DNA of 64,000 nucleotides from NCBI GenBank assembly GCA_008921705.1, contig VFFE01007078.1, positions 877,714 through 941,713 of the forward strand. The letters run 5' to 3'. The translations under genes were made by a program, and so were the position numbers. Of the stretch, positions 21,196 through 34,800 are shown piece by piece. The DNA comes from Burhinus oedicnemus. Its lineage: Eukaryota; Chordata; Aves; Charadriiformes; Burhinidae. Numbering within the stretch: position 1 is the first letter of the stretch; each line of letters starts with the position of its first letter. The notes below the pieces were generated by a model. The model was not told the origin of the DNA. It made no database searches and was given only the letters and a program-made list of their open reading frames with translations.

Positions 21196-24100
21196 TTGCT
21201 GGCTCATTCCTAAACTTGTGTCATTGGGCCAATTTTTGAGTATTAACTGAGCTTCTGGAGCCTCTCACTGTAGCCACTGAGGTTCATCTCAGCACAAATG
21301 ATGATTTGACTCTGCCATTGGTAGTCTTGTGAGCAAAAGGTTCTTTGGAAAGCAGCTGCATCTTGTTACGTTACATATGTGCAATGCCTGTTACACGGAA
21401 TGTTACATAATACACACAAGGCATGCAAACCTTGCAAAGCTCCATGTGCCCTGTAAGCTTCCAGACACCATACACAGCTTGTGTCATTTGATCAGTTAAT
21501 TACGGTTTTGAAGAGACAAAAAAAAAAAAAAAGGCAAGCACGTACAGTGCCAGATCCTGGTCCTCACGAATGCATGAGAGTTTTGCAATAAGCTTCAGCC
21601 ACATCCCAGGATTGAAACTACCCAGTAAAAACAGATGAAACACTGGTGTATATCGCTTCAAAATTTTTGTATGTTCTTTACAGAAAAACCTGTACACAAC
21701 ATCTGTATACCAAGTCTGCTGGAACAGAAAGTCCTTTACAGACTCTTAGTACTGCTAATGGCTCATAAACCTGACGATTAATAGAATCTCAGAAAAGGAC
21801 AGTGTTCAGGTAGGGTAGCTCCTTTTCTCTTTGCTTTGCTGCAATGATATTGGATGAATTTCAGAAGAAGAAATGAAGATTCAGGATACCTAGCTTCAGA
21901 ATCAACTTAGTGCACGACTTGGTGCAAACTGTTGGGACAACTTACGGTTCCTAGGAAGCCATGACACATTATCAGAGGGAAAACATCAAACCGAAGATGT
22001 GGTGACTTAAACAGAGGATCAGGTCTCATGACATTCCACACTACCTACAAAGTGTGTCCAGGACTCAGACTTCAGATTTGAATAGGTTTGGGAAAAGATT
22101 CATGCTTTGCTCTATTCTTATAGAATGGTTATTGAATTTTGAGTACTAAATAAATAACACTAGTCCACAAATCCCTTTTGCACACAATTCTGAGCACTTT
22201 ATTTAATCCTGATCTCTATACTTGAATACATGAAGGACTTCCAATGATAAATATAGTCTTTAATGTAATTATATCACCTTTCTATTTGGCATTGATAATT
22301 TTATTTTGCTAAAAACAGTTATGACAGGAAGCATTATTGTATTAGATTATATCATCTCATATATCACGCAGTGCTGACAATGTGAAAATAGGATGAGTAC
22401 CAGATTGCTAAAAAGACAGTGTTGTTATTTTTATGAATGGGAAAGTCAAATTATTGTGTTTATTGATTATATATGACTTCAGTTAACTTTTCTCATTTAT
22501 TTCAGCATTAATATAATACGTATATAGTAGTACAGATGCCATGCTAGCTTGGGCATGAAAGCTGTTTTTAGCCAAAAAGGACTGAATGAAAGTCCTGTTC
22601 ATTTCAAGTTATACGGCAACTTGCTCTATGTATTGTTTCTAAAATACCATTACATGGTCAGTAAGAAATAGCTTCCAGGATACATTAAAATCCCAATTAA
22701 AAACAAAAAAAGAAATTAAAGAACCCTGTATTAGTTCAATAACAAAGTCCTAAAGGGGTAAAACTATTATTAACACTGATGGCTGTACTAAATATCAGGA
22801 AGTACTCAGAAAATTCCTGGGAACTAATCCTCTAGAGATGAGACTGGTTTGGGAGAACAAAATTTGAGGTTTTCTCACTGTAAATAAAATTATCGATTTA
22901 TGTAGTTTAGCAGAAGATACAGCATATAATGGCATTATACCAAAAGTCACCTGGAGTCATGACACCGTCCTGGTTTGCAAGATGTGCATTACATTTACAT
23001 TACATTCCTGTCAGGTTCTGACCACTCTGTCCAGCTCCTGCCCACCTGAAGAGGAGAGACGTACAAGATGATCCTTCATGCCATATTCTGCAGTTCCCAC
23101 TAGGTTGCCCATAAAAGAGCACAGAAGTCTAACCTGACAGTTTAGGACTCAAACTCAAGCTTATCTCTAGTGTTTGCCCAAGACACGAGCAGTGTTTTCT
23201 CAACAACAGGCTTAATGTCAAGGGGTGACATTAGAAGAGAGGATGGAAAAGACTGTGCAATGTGAATTTGTCACTGGCAGCCTGGGTTATTACTCATAGA
23301 GTGAACCTCTTGTAGCGCTCATGCTCTGCTCTAGCAAACTGCACAATCAGCCCAGCTGGCAATCCTGGTATACATTGTGTAGGACCATGTTTAGGAGAGC
23401 AACAGCAGATGAGTGTGACTAATGAGGGAAGATAAACTTCAATGTTTTATGCTAAACTACTAAATCAATTCATTTGAAAAATGTAACATAATAACACATT
23501 AATCTCAGCCTACAGATGGGAAAAAAAGAGCCAGCAATGCTATTACAGCTAAAAGCCCAGGGGAAAACTTTCAATGTAAACACCAACATACAGCTCCAAT
23601 TTGAAAAGTGGCTGTAAAAACCAGTTCTTAAAATTCATGCTTTAGAGATTTCCAGACTCAAATTTGCTCAGCCTGCAAGTAAGATGTGTCCTCATACCTG
23701 CCAACTCAATCTGGAACATGAGCATTATATCAGGCCTTTCCTCTGTGTCCAGCTGCATTAATGAAAGTCAGGACCAAATTAGGATACTGGTTATATCCTG
23801 TGTCTGCGGAAAAGCTGCTGTTAGACAAATGCAGCTGATCGGACCTAGTAAACACTTCTGCAGAAGATGCACCATGAAGAATTTAACACAACTCATTCAG
23901 CTGTGCTGGCCTTGCCAGGTTAGCAAAACATAAGACAGACATATTTGTCATCAGTGACAACAAATTACACTTTTTGACACCAGAATAAAAAAATCAATCC
24001 CCACCTTAGTTCTGGGGATTCTTCCTATGTCAGAATCTGCCAAATAAACAATGCCTGAACAGGCCAGGGCTCCCTGGATAGGCCCTCCTCATCCCAGGAC

Positions 24101-27100
24101 TGCTCTTCTGGCAAGATAATGGTGTTGCTTCAAGAGCAAGATGTTCTCTTCAGTTTCATTTCGTTTTCCATCTTCAGAACTTAGGGTCCCTTTCTGGGAA
24201 GAAGCAGCTATGGATTCAAGCTTGCCTGAAGCTGAGATAAGTCTAGAATCCCAATCTATCACTGCTGTTCTGGTTTCGCATAAGAGAAACGAATGAGATG
24301 CAACTTGCATCTAAATGCACGAAGCAATATTATAGTAAGTCTGGTCCTTCACGGATGCATGAAAAGGCTCTTTGTACCTATCTTTCTTTGTAGATAACTT
24401 GAGGGATATTTTGCATCCCGTAACAAAATCATTTTGCAAAATACCTTTTTTTTTTAGTAAAGGTGGAATTAATTTTTTGTCTAACCAAGGCTTTAACAAT
24501 ACACTCGCATTTTTACACACACAGTTACACCTTGTCTGTTTAAGCCAACACTAGCTTCCTTTGCTTAGCAACTTTGCTGGAGTTTAAACTGTAAGAGGCA
24601 TCACTGTTTGTTAATCGGGGTTGACGTTGCACTGGCAGAGTTCATCATCTGAACCTGCACACCAAGCGTTGTGTGCATCCCTCACAATAAATAAGGCTGG
24701 GAGTACAATAGGCTGTCAACAGTGTTTCAAATCAAGAGAAAATGTCAGGCAGTGCTGCTGTTCAATCTGAGGTTCAGCTACAAAGTAGAACTGAAAAATG
24801 GGAATAATCACAAGTCTTTTCAGTGGTCATTGGCAGGGTTATTTTGTCAAGGAAACAAGTCCTACCAAGCAGCAGGTATGTTAGTGGAGCCACTAATACT
24901 CCCTGAGCAGAAGCACGTTCTTCTTTTTACTGCATGCAGCTGTTGGCCTCATTTTCACTCTCTGGTATTTGGGCATGCACTAACATTTTTATCACAGTAG
25001 TTATTATTGGAGAGACTTTTGCCAATGTTAGTGCATATAATTCTCTGAAGTAATTGGTCCCCAAGGGAAAGAGCACTTTACCTGCAACTTACTATTTCTT
25101 TAAGCAACAGAAACATTGCAAAAATATCCTAATTGTGCTCTTTTTCTCTGCCACTGCTGAATAGAAACTAGGTTTTGCTTTGTCCTTACAGGGATAAGGA
25201 GAGAGCCCAAGGATGCCTACTTTTCTATCTCTTTTCAAGGCAGTGTTATACTTCAGTAGGGATTTTTCACACACACTCTGCAGGAGACAGCGCTGACTAC
25301 TGAGAACAGATATATCCTGTTGACTCCCTCATATACTAGGAACGGAAAAGATCATGCAACTGAAAGACATAAAGATAGATTGAACTACTGTGGCATCAGT
25401 ACTGGCTTTGGCATATGCCATGGTTCAGTGGCTACTTTCCACCACTCATTTGAAGAGGTCAGGAGAACTGTGTGGTATTTTCAAAACTGATGTTCTCCAG
25501 TGAACTCCTCCAGTCTTCCTGAGCATCCACTCACACCCAGCACCTCACTCGGGCTCTCACCTTCCACGCCAATGTAGTAGTCTCAGAAAAAAACCTCTCT
25601 CTGTGTACACATGTGTACACACACACACACATTTTTACAAGATCTTCCACTTCAGTCTCTTGAACTTTGGAGCCTGACTCCCTAAAACATCTGTGTTTGC
25701 AACACCATCAAAAGGTAACACTGATTTGGAAAATCCACCAAACTGGCTCGCTACATTTTAGGGGACTTATACCACTTTTGAAGATGGTATCTATATCCCT
25801 AATTTAGTTTAGTGCTTTTGAAAATGAAATACTAAAGAATGTGACACTCTAAATAAGAGACAGTCTAAACTTCAGGGATTAAAAGTGTCCTTTAAGGCTG
25901 TAATATATTTTACCATTACTGCGTAAGGAATGATAATACTAAGAATGATAGAGAGCAACTTGACAGGATCCATTAAGGCAGAGACAGCTTGCCTATGCTA
26001 TTATGCACAAGGCTCTGCACAAGTCTATCTATGCAGAGCAAACTGTTCTGGTTTTTACTAACAGTGATTTATGAGTTTGGTGGTTTTTTCCTAAGAGATG
26101 CATCTAAAAAGCACAAGGCTAAGAGTGCTCATAACAAAGGTGCCCTGTTGAACACAGCAAGAGACACAACATTGTACAGCATGACTCTAATAACAAAGGC
26201 CTTGATCCTGTACTGCTGAGTTAGTGGCAGGCTTGTCAGTGTGTGGAACACCAAAACCCACAGACAACACACATTCACTCTTTGATATGCAAAATTTTTT
26301 TCAATTAGACATCAACTAAATGTTATGAGAAAGGAAACACAGCAGATACACGACAGGATTGCACAGATCTCCTGGACTGAGGCACTGCTGAGACTGCAGT
26401 TAAACGAAATCATGGCTGCAACATTGCCTTGTAGCAAAATGCAATTACCTGCCAGGATCTCATCTCTCTGGTTGTCTTGTAACTTTGACACATCTCAGAA
26501 TTAGTAGGGAAGACTCCGCCCTCAGGCTGTTGCTTGGGTTCAATGTGCACGTACAAAGTCCTTGTGAAAGACAGATACTACAGCCATTAGGATACTTAAA
26601 TCCACATGAAGTCAAAGTGCAGGTATAAAACTTAACACTTTCTATAAACAGCATCAAATTACATTGAATTTTGAGGTCCAGTTCCAATTCCCTTGCTGCA
26701 TAACTTCTTAGAAACTCCTGCCTTAGTCACTCTTTAGTTTCTTTGATTTTTAGTTAATATTTGGCTGCTTACCTATTAAGATATTTTTCATGTTTCTACA
26801 CAAAATGAGTGCCACGCTAAATACTGGTATTCCTCATGCTGTTACTTCACTGCGTACAATTTATTTTATTAGTAATTCATGATTTTTATTAGGTGACATA
26901 TCATGCTCCATAGACAGCAGTATTAGATGAGTAATAATACAAAAATTTACTCCTATTTTACCTCCTATATACACTACAAAAGCTATTCTGCCATTTTAAA
27001 CATGTTTCTTTTCATAATAGGAAAAGCATACACATATATTTGCAGAAAGATTGTGTCTGTTGTGGAGGGTGAGTGAACAGGTGGAGACAGGAGATGCTAC

Positions 27101-29374
27101 ACTGAAGTAAAGAGATAATATCGAGTCTTTTACCGGCTCAAATCCCGTCCCCATATCTATAATATTACAGCCACAAACCACTGTATAATAATACTTTCCT
27201 ATATAAAAGTACTGCAGAGGTTGAAGTGTAGCCAATGCATTTAATCAAGTTCAGGGAAAGATGAAGTTGACTTTCCAATAATGATTTTCCAGTATGTTCT
27301 ATTATATTCGTTCACTTTTCAACAGGGACCTTTTAGGATGGGTCACAGTTTCAGAAAAAGATGAGATACAGAACTGCGTGGCTATTCTTTGTAAAATATT
27401 ACAGTAATCAGTAGCCTTGAAAACTCTTTCCTATTGTTTTATCTGAAAATGGGAGGAACATGTATTGCACCTCATATACATATGAGAAAAAAAGAAGCAA
27501 AAAAAGAGACAAACACAGGCAAGACAGCATGGTGCGCAACACCTCCTGTTAATGCCATCAGCATTATAGAACGCTAGCCAAAGAGCATAGTACCAACATT
27601 AACAGAAGCAAGCTTGCATTAATATGTTTAAGCAGACAGGGGGTATTACTTGATGGTTTTATTTTTTCCTCTCTCTTCTGCATTGGCTTTGGGGTTTGGT
27701 TGTTGTTTCTGTTTGGCTGGTAGATTTTGGGTATGTTAATATCAGAATGCCCATATCCCTGTCAACAAACAGAAAACTGAGGAAAAGACAGATTATCAAA
27801 AATGTCCTTTAGATGAAGAGAAAGGTTACAAAACTTAAGAGGTGACTAAGGCTGCAGTAAGAAAAAAAATATATAGAATTGGTAGTTCTGTCTGTTAATA
27901 ACTACAGAACTTTTACACCATCTGCTGATTTCCCCTTTGTCAGCTCCACAACGGAACCACATGAGAGACACCATAATAAACAGAGGTATTTTTTCCCTCC
28001 TGGAGATCATAAGTCTCCAGAACCTGTGGCATATATGTTCACTTACACTCAAGCTGTTAATATATACAAGTGAGAAGAGAACCAGTATTTTTATCAATGT
28101 GGAATAGCAGCTGAGACAGACAACACAACCTCCGCAGAGGGACATATCCATATGTTACTCAATAATGAATGCCAGAAAAATAATGGAGTGTTGGGGCTTC
28201 TCTTGGAGAACTCTATTCAAAGGCATTTTAGCTAGAGGTCAAAAAACCAATGTCCATAAAGACTCTGCAAAAACTGACATAGCATGAGATCTTAGAAAAA
28301 AAACATTTGGAAAGCACATGCTCTACATTAATCCCCAGACCTGCTTCTATTATCCAGTTAGGACATACGCTACCTCCTGCCAAAGCCCTGCTATGCGTAT
28401 ACTATGTTTCTTGATCTTTTCTGTTGCCTAGTAAAGGTTTTTGAATTTGCTGCCAATTCAACCCCTGAAGCACAGATGGGAATAAAAAGCATCTTATCTC
28501 CTAGCATACTATTCCATATCATGTTTTCTACTATTTTCAAGTGGTACAATCTCTCAAGCTGTATGATGTGCCTGTTTCCCTGGGGAGACCATTTCACATA
28601 CACACAGAATCCTAACACCCCTTCTGCATATTCCTGTATGTAAGGCTTGAAGCTATGACAGAGAAAGGAGCCCTCTGCTCCCATCTGTTTTCATCTTATT
28701 CTTTCAGCAACAGGAGGAAATAGCCAAAAAGCTGTTTTGTAGGTTTCTCATCAAAAACTTCAGACTGACTGAGGTGTTAGCAGGGAAGGCACTTTTGGCA
28801 CTCTGTTGGTGAGCATAGGAAGTATCTCCTGGAACATCCTGATCAGATGTGCAGATCCTGAATTCACCCAGTGACATCATAAAAGTCAGCTGCTCATTTC
28901 TAATGGTAATGTCTCCAGTCAAAAAGATGGCAAATAGCAGTAGGTACCATACACTTTATCAAGACTTCTGATTCTGTCAGGTTTTCATAAGAAATTTGGG
29001 AAATGTGGGTTAAATTAGCCTGTTGTAAAGTATGATCATAACACAACACAATTATCAGTAAGCCTCTAAATAAACCATAAAGAGGAATCAAGCAACATTC
29101 TTCAAAAATATCAAAATATATTTGCATTTCATTGTCTAAGTCAATATGGAAAAGTATTACATTTACAGATAACTTCTGTCAGCTTAAAAAAGGAAAGCAA
29201 AATAAGAATCAAAAAGTGTTCACCATATAGCATGGTGGCATGAAATAAACAGGATGGAGCACTGACAACTAATGCGCGGTGTCATGTACACACAGTTATA
29301 TATTATATGTAGGAGTAATAGCATAGATACAAGTTTTGGAATAACAGCTCAGGCAGCAGATTTGCAAAACACAG
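21196..29374. other. Intergenic AT-rich DNA, no gene seen
   Basis: No exon, RNA gene or recognisable transposon was found on either strand; the longest frames are under 95 codons and lack motifs. It contains an A15 tract at 21518-21532 and a short palindrome/CA repeat at 25603-25631. This is the start of a gene desert downstream of SHISA9. Confidence 0.55.
25603..25631. repeat. 18-bp palindrome running into a short (CA)n repeat
   Basis: GTGTACACATGTGTACAC (25603-25620) is a perfect palindrome. Its last bases merge with an AC dinucleotide run extending to 25631. Confidence 0.6.
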
Positions 29375-29761
29375 GGCTGGGAATTATAACACTACACAAA
29401 CTAACTATGAGTCAAGAAAATCATACAGGCCAAATAGGAAAATCACGTAAAATAATCTTCCCACTCTGCTCAGATGTAATAAAGCCTCAGCTAGAATACT
29501 GTGCCAAGCCTTGGCCGTCATGCTTCCAGAGATATAAGGGTCAGCCGGAGAGTACCAGAAGAGAAAAATCAGTAAGGTTATCATAATCAGTTATTACTTA
29601 TACAATCGGTATGAATAAGCAGAGGTGTAGAGAAAACACACTGAGGAAAACAATGAAAAAACTACAGTTGTTTATGCTACAGAACAGACAAGTGAAGAGA
29701 GATATTATGTACAGATTATATAATTTGTAACAAAGTCACTGAAAAGAGGATAAACCAGTTC
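29375..29761 (+). mobile_element. Ancient CR1-like LINE remnant (C-terminal ORF2), heavily decayed
   Basis: Weak but ordered similarity to CR1 ORF2 is seen. A KLTMSQ-like stretch near 29398 is followed by PLCSDVIKPQLEYCAKPW (from 29461), matching the family pattern [14 protein letters not shown]. After more decayed sequence, LQLFMLQNRQVKRDIMYRLYNL (29664 onward) corresponds to the usual [14 protein letters not shown] block. Several stops and frame changes are present. It stops where a second CR1 copy begins, and its last block is homologous to the first block of that copy. The two are therefore separate elements and not one. Confidence 0.6.
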
Positions 29762-30158
29762 ATGTCTAGTGGAGACAGAATACGGAAAGAGTTAGGTTTC
29801 TTCTCCCTGGAGAAGGGAAGGCTTATGGGGGACCTCATCGTAGTATTCCGGTGCTTAAAAGGTAGCTACAAAGAGGATGGAGGTGCTTTAGCCACAGGGA
29901 GAAGACAAGGGACAGTGGGGTACAAGTTGCACCAGGGGAGGTTTCATGTCGATATAAGAAACAAATTTTTCTATGGTGAATACAATTAATTACTGGAACA
30001 ACCTCCCCAGGGATGTGGTAGAGTCCCCATCATTGGATGTTTTCAAAACGCAAATGGACAGGGTGCTAGATAATCTCAGCTAGACTCCCTTTCCCATGAA
30101 AGGTTGGGCCAGATAGCCTTTCAAGGTCCCTTCCAACCTGGGGTATTCTCTGAGTCTT
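29762..30158 (+). mobile_element. CR1 LINE 3' fragment, moderately decayed
   Basis: The fragment covers the C-terminal end of ORF2 (GFFSLEKGRLMGDLIVVF from about 29795, then KLHQGRFHVDIRNKFF) and the 3' UTR (AAGGTCCCTTCCAACC near 30123-30138). A frame break after NKFF shifts the conserved NNLPRDVVESPS block into another frame. The terminal repeat is degraded (TATTCTCTGAGTCTT). The 5' end is truncated at about 29762, directly against the older CR1-like remnant. Confidence 0.85.
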
Positions 30159-31504
30159 CAGCTTCTCTGCTTATACCACTGGCCATGCAGGTAAGAAGTG
30201 ACATATTTAAACATTGGTGTTGACACTGGTCCATTGATATTTAACAAACACAGAGGATTTTATTACTTTTTTTTAAGAAGACACAATATAGTCAATAACT
30301 GACAGTAAATCATGTTTTAGATGGCAGTATGAAGCTGCTCACACTATATATGCTTTAGAAAAACAGTCCCTTCTCCAAAGACCTTATATTTGAAATAGAA
30401 TTACCTAGCAGACAGAAACTAACACCGAATGAGTTTCAAGGATTTGCTCAATTTACAATATAGCAAAGTCAGTAATTGCAACCAGGATTCTAACTGTATT
30501 CAGCCAGGCCTCTCCTCCCCAGGACATCAGTGCTCCAAAAGGCTGAGGTCCTTCTGCCACTCCTTAGAGAATCTGGTTTTGATCATTTATCTCAATGGAC
30601 TTTAGCATTATCCTAACAGAAGGCAGAGATTCCAATAGAGATTTTAGAGTTCTGCTATTTGAATCACAGCATTTGTGAGAACAGTGCAAATGTGAAGCCA
30701 AGGGGGATGAAAGCATTGGTGAGGAAAGGGGCCTCAGACATAAAAAGAGGGATCTAATTTTCATATTGTCTTTAGCTCATTTCACAGGGTAAATAAGTGA
30801 TGCCAGGAAAGAAAAAAAAAGCACAAACTCACTTCAGAAGTATGAGGGGAAAAGAGAAGGAAAGGCTCTGAGTGGGAACAGAAGGGGACTTCATTGCATA
30901 ACAGGTGAAGATTCTGCATGTAACTCTCCAGCAACCCTCTCAAACTACTTTTTTCCTCACAACTTGTCTAGATGGAACTACTGTAAAATGGGTGCCAACC
31001 GTAATATACAAATAACTGCAATCAGGGAAATGCAAATCTTACATTGAGTAAGATTCTCCAGGGGTTCAGTACCAATGAGTACTTTCAGTCATGACTTAGA
31101 GGACAGACTTCAGAGTACACTTGCAGAAAGGAACAATTTTGGACTGCAAATGCTCATAAGAGGTGAATGGAATTCAAATGGTCTTGATGATCCAAGCTAT
31201 TTCAGACCCCTGCAGATCAGCAATGGCATTCGCGAAGTGCTGCTAACATGAGGACATGAAAAACAAACAAGGTAGGAAATGATGGACTAGGAAACTTTTC
31301 TGCAGAAAGTATTTTTGAGTTCTAATGTCATATAAACCTTCTACTCATATGGGTAAGGCTTTAACTGAAATAGCATCCAGAAATTTATAAATGAACTCCA
31401 GAAATGAGAAACAGCAATGGTGAGATGATTAGAAATTACAAAAATAAAGGAGAGAGCAAAAGCCAAGATAAAAGGAAACTTTGCTATTTTAGAGAGTATT
31501 TCTT
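30159..31504. other. Intergenic, no feature seen
   Basis: AT-rich sequence between CR1 relics. A 66-codon minus-strand frame at 30564-30764 has no motif. Nothing else is supportable. Confidence 0.5.
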
Positions 31505-31850
31505 CCTTTTATTCTAGAGAAAAGACAGCTATGCAGAGACATGATTACATCTATGTAAAGAGTTGCTGAAAAGAGGAAATAATATACCCTACTGGAGACA
31601 GTGAAAAAATCTAGTTGCTGTTAAGGACAATTTAGTCAAGTATTAGAAGAAAAACCTTTTGAACGGCGTGGACCGACAAGCAGTGAAATGGATTATATAC
31701 AGAGGCTGTGGAGTTTCCGTTGCTAAATGATTTTAAAGAAACATTGAACTGATTCTGTCAAGAATGATTTAGATATTGTTGAACCCTTCTTGAAGAAGAA
31801 AGATGGACTAGATGATCTTTGAAAGTCCATTACAACTCTTCTACTATTTT
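31505..31850 (+). mobile_element. Old CR1-type LINE 3' remnant
   Basis: The left part (AGAAAAGACAGCTATGCAGA onward) resembles the end of the FSLEKRR block. A middle part reads GAGGCTGTGGAGTTTCC, as in CR1 copies at the NLPxEVVE(S/F)P region. The right part, GATGGACTAGATGATCTTTG then AAAGTCCATTACAAC, is the standard CR1 3' UTR in decayed form. No open frame survives. Assignment is by pattern resemblance only. Confidence 0.6.
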
Positions 31851-34800
31851 TTCTTCCAGGCTCACAACAAAGATGGCACAGAAAGTCTGTTCCCCTAGGA
31901 ATTAGTTTTTTCTCACATTTCTTCTATCAGTTAGCAGCAGATGAAAGCTGTAATTAGTAGCATAAAGGTATCTGAGGTATCCCCGAAGTTCAGTGTTGTT
32001 ACACTGCAATTGCAAATCAGTGCATAATGTTCCCTAGACAGACTTATACAGTGGCTAAAAGCGCATCTATTCGGACACACTACAGACTAGATTCAAAGAA
32101 TCCTGAGACAAAAACTATCTTAACTTTGTTATTACATATTACCAGTATCAGCTGCATTCATAGATTTGACAGTAGCTCTTTCATTCCTTGTCCTTACCTG
32201 GCAGTCAAAAAGGCCAAAATCCTGATCTCCAATGTAACATCCCACACAGATGGTGTGATCTCAGAGGTAAGGAAAGGACCTGCCTCTACAAGTCAGCTTA
32301 CAGCTACAATCTGAATAAATCATGCCTCTGAATTCCAAGAAAGCATTTGAAAGGGTGAAAGAGTACAGAAGGGAGGTAGAAAGGTTTTGAACTGAGAAGC
32401 AAGTTTGGCATTCCAAAAAACATGTTTCATTTCCTGGTCTGAAATGGACTTCCTACATCATTTAGGATGAATCAGTTCCTTTTTTGTGGTATTAGTTCAT
32501 TTAAAAAGTGGGGATAAAAATAATCTATCTGTAATTTGACTGTCAGTTCCCTGGGACAAACAGTCTAGCCCATACTGTTTAAGGGAGAAAGGAAAGGAAT
32601 ATATTCCCAATTGCTCCCAGTAGAGTTCGTATACAAACTTTAGTCGGTCCTGGGAAGCACACATAGGGTTAAAGCTCCAAACAGATAAATTCACTGAGAA
32701 TTTAGGCAATGATGTCACTGTGACCAAAAGTTGGCCTTAAGAGAAATAAATGGGCTTTCAGTATTCCCTGCAGTCATTTGCTGTCCCTTGGCACCAAGAT
32801 GAAATCATAATGCTTTGTAATTACAGATAAAAGGGATTTGACATGAGAGCTCTCTAAACATGCCAAACATCCTGGAAAGTAAAAAAAACATCCAACAACT
32901 TGCTTGCATGCTCATTCTCCAGACTCGAGAATAATCATCAAGACAATTTTCTTATTATTACCAGCTGTTCAGAAATCAGTACTAGATTCATTAGTTAAAT
33001 CAGTGGGCTTTCCCAGACAAAAAGAAAATTATGGAAAGAGGAAGATTTGAGAATAAATTAGCCAGACTGTAACAATGTCAGAAGCATGAAATCCTACAGC
33101 TCTGGCATGTAGAAATTACACAAAAACAAATCCCAAAAATCCCACAAACAAAAGATACATTCCAAGTATAACTGAATAACTTAAAGTGTAACTGCCATTC
33201 TTTTGACAGCATAGAGGATGGATTCATCTACTCAAGCAAAGACTCCTCTGAGAAAGATTACAGGGATACAACAGAAAAAAAATACAGAAACCTTATGCAT
33301 TGCTACGTCTGTAATGTAAAAACAAGCTCTAAATTATATTTGAGGAAATGTTGCCATCACCCTACAAAGGACAGGATGAAAAAGATGGCCTAGAGTCTTT
33401 CTCTTCCTATTTTCCTAAGCCAAGATCATAATACATATGTGAAAATTCTTAACAATTACCACTAACCACTGGTACAGCTCTACACATCCGTAGCATGTTT
33501 AAAACAACTAGTTTGGGGTTTGCTAGTTGTACATGTGCGCTCTGTGGGTAACTCTCCGAGGGTGAATTCTGCAAGTATTTACTTTTGGGGGCTGGTTTTG
33601 AGTTCTGGGCTGCTGCCTACATCAGACCCTGGGCTGCAGCAGAGACATTTGTAAAAACTAGTAAGACTGACAAAAGATACTTCTTTCCTCTTTCGGGAAA
33701 CTCCGGTGATCCAGGCTATTGCAATTAACCCACTACAGAGAAAAGCACTATAATATAAATGTAAGTTGAATTTATAACAGTATAGATGTGCATGTAAATA
33801 GCATAGCCCAAAGTCATACTTATAAAGCACGCCTGTGTATATTTTTATTGATAAAGTACAAAAACTGTTTAAAAATCTAATTGCAAGTACCTCACATTTG
33901 CAACAGGAAAAAACCAAGCATGTTAATTCTTTTCACAGTGAGTTCACCATTAGGAAATGAGGACTACATTAGGAAACGCAAATTAGCAGTAGCTGTGATT
34001 ATTTTAATTTTACCCCTTATAACATTTTCTAAAAAAATAAAACAAAAAATACTGACTGTTTTCTAGGATGAACTGTTTCATTCCAGGTCTTTTGTCCTTT
34101 AAATGTGAAATACTTTGGCTTAAAGAATACAAGCTACAGATGTGACTACAAATGTGCATCTGAAAAAAGTAATCGTTATCTAGTCTTGAACTTCACATTA
34201 GTTTTGGTAACTAATTTTCTATCTGCTGTCAATGCTTTCTTTGATGTCATTTTGCCTTGCTGTTGTTGCTTGTATGACAATAATTGTCTTCAGTTTTGTA
34301 AACCAATATCATGGTCTCTACTAGTAGAGCATTGCGAAGTGTGTTGGAACAGGATCATCAAACAGGACTTTTATTCTCATTTGTACAGTTGAGAATCCAT
34401 CTCCCTTGACAGACTGTGGGAGAAACTCCTATATATGCCAAAGAAATGCCATATTTCTTTTTATTTTGTATTATTATTATTACCATCCATAGATAACCAT
34501 AGTCTATAAATGCTCTAGACCTGGCTGAATACAATTATATATAAAATACAAAAAGCACCCCTACAAGATACTCTGCAACTTAGAGGTAGCTTGTTGATGT
34601 CATTACACTACAGAATTGGTCACTTAATATTTAGAAAAGTAAATATAAAACAATTATTCAGCTATTTCACAGGGGAAATGGTGATATATGCTGAATAATG
34701 CTGGCAATCATAATTTAAAGAGTTTATATGCATGAGCTTGACTCTTGAAGAGAAACAGAGATTGCTAAAAGTATAAATTGGATTAATATTTTTTAAATCA

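Noticed and set aside
27100..27175. tRNA-like T-arm (GGCTCAAATCCCG)
   Set aside because: No acceptor stem, D-arm or anticodon stem can be formed around it.
33579..33917. 112-codon minus-strand frame
   Set aside because: No motif, no splice context and an AT-rich tyrosine/leucine-heavy composition typical of chance frames here.
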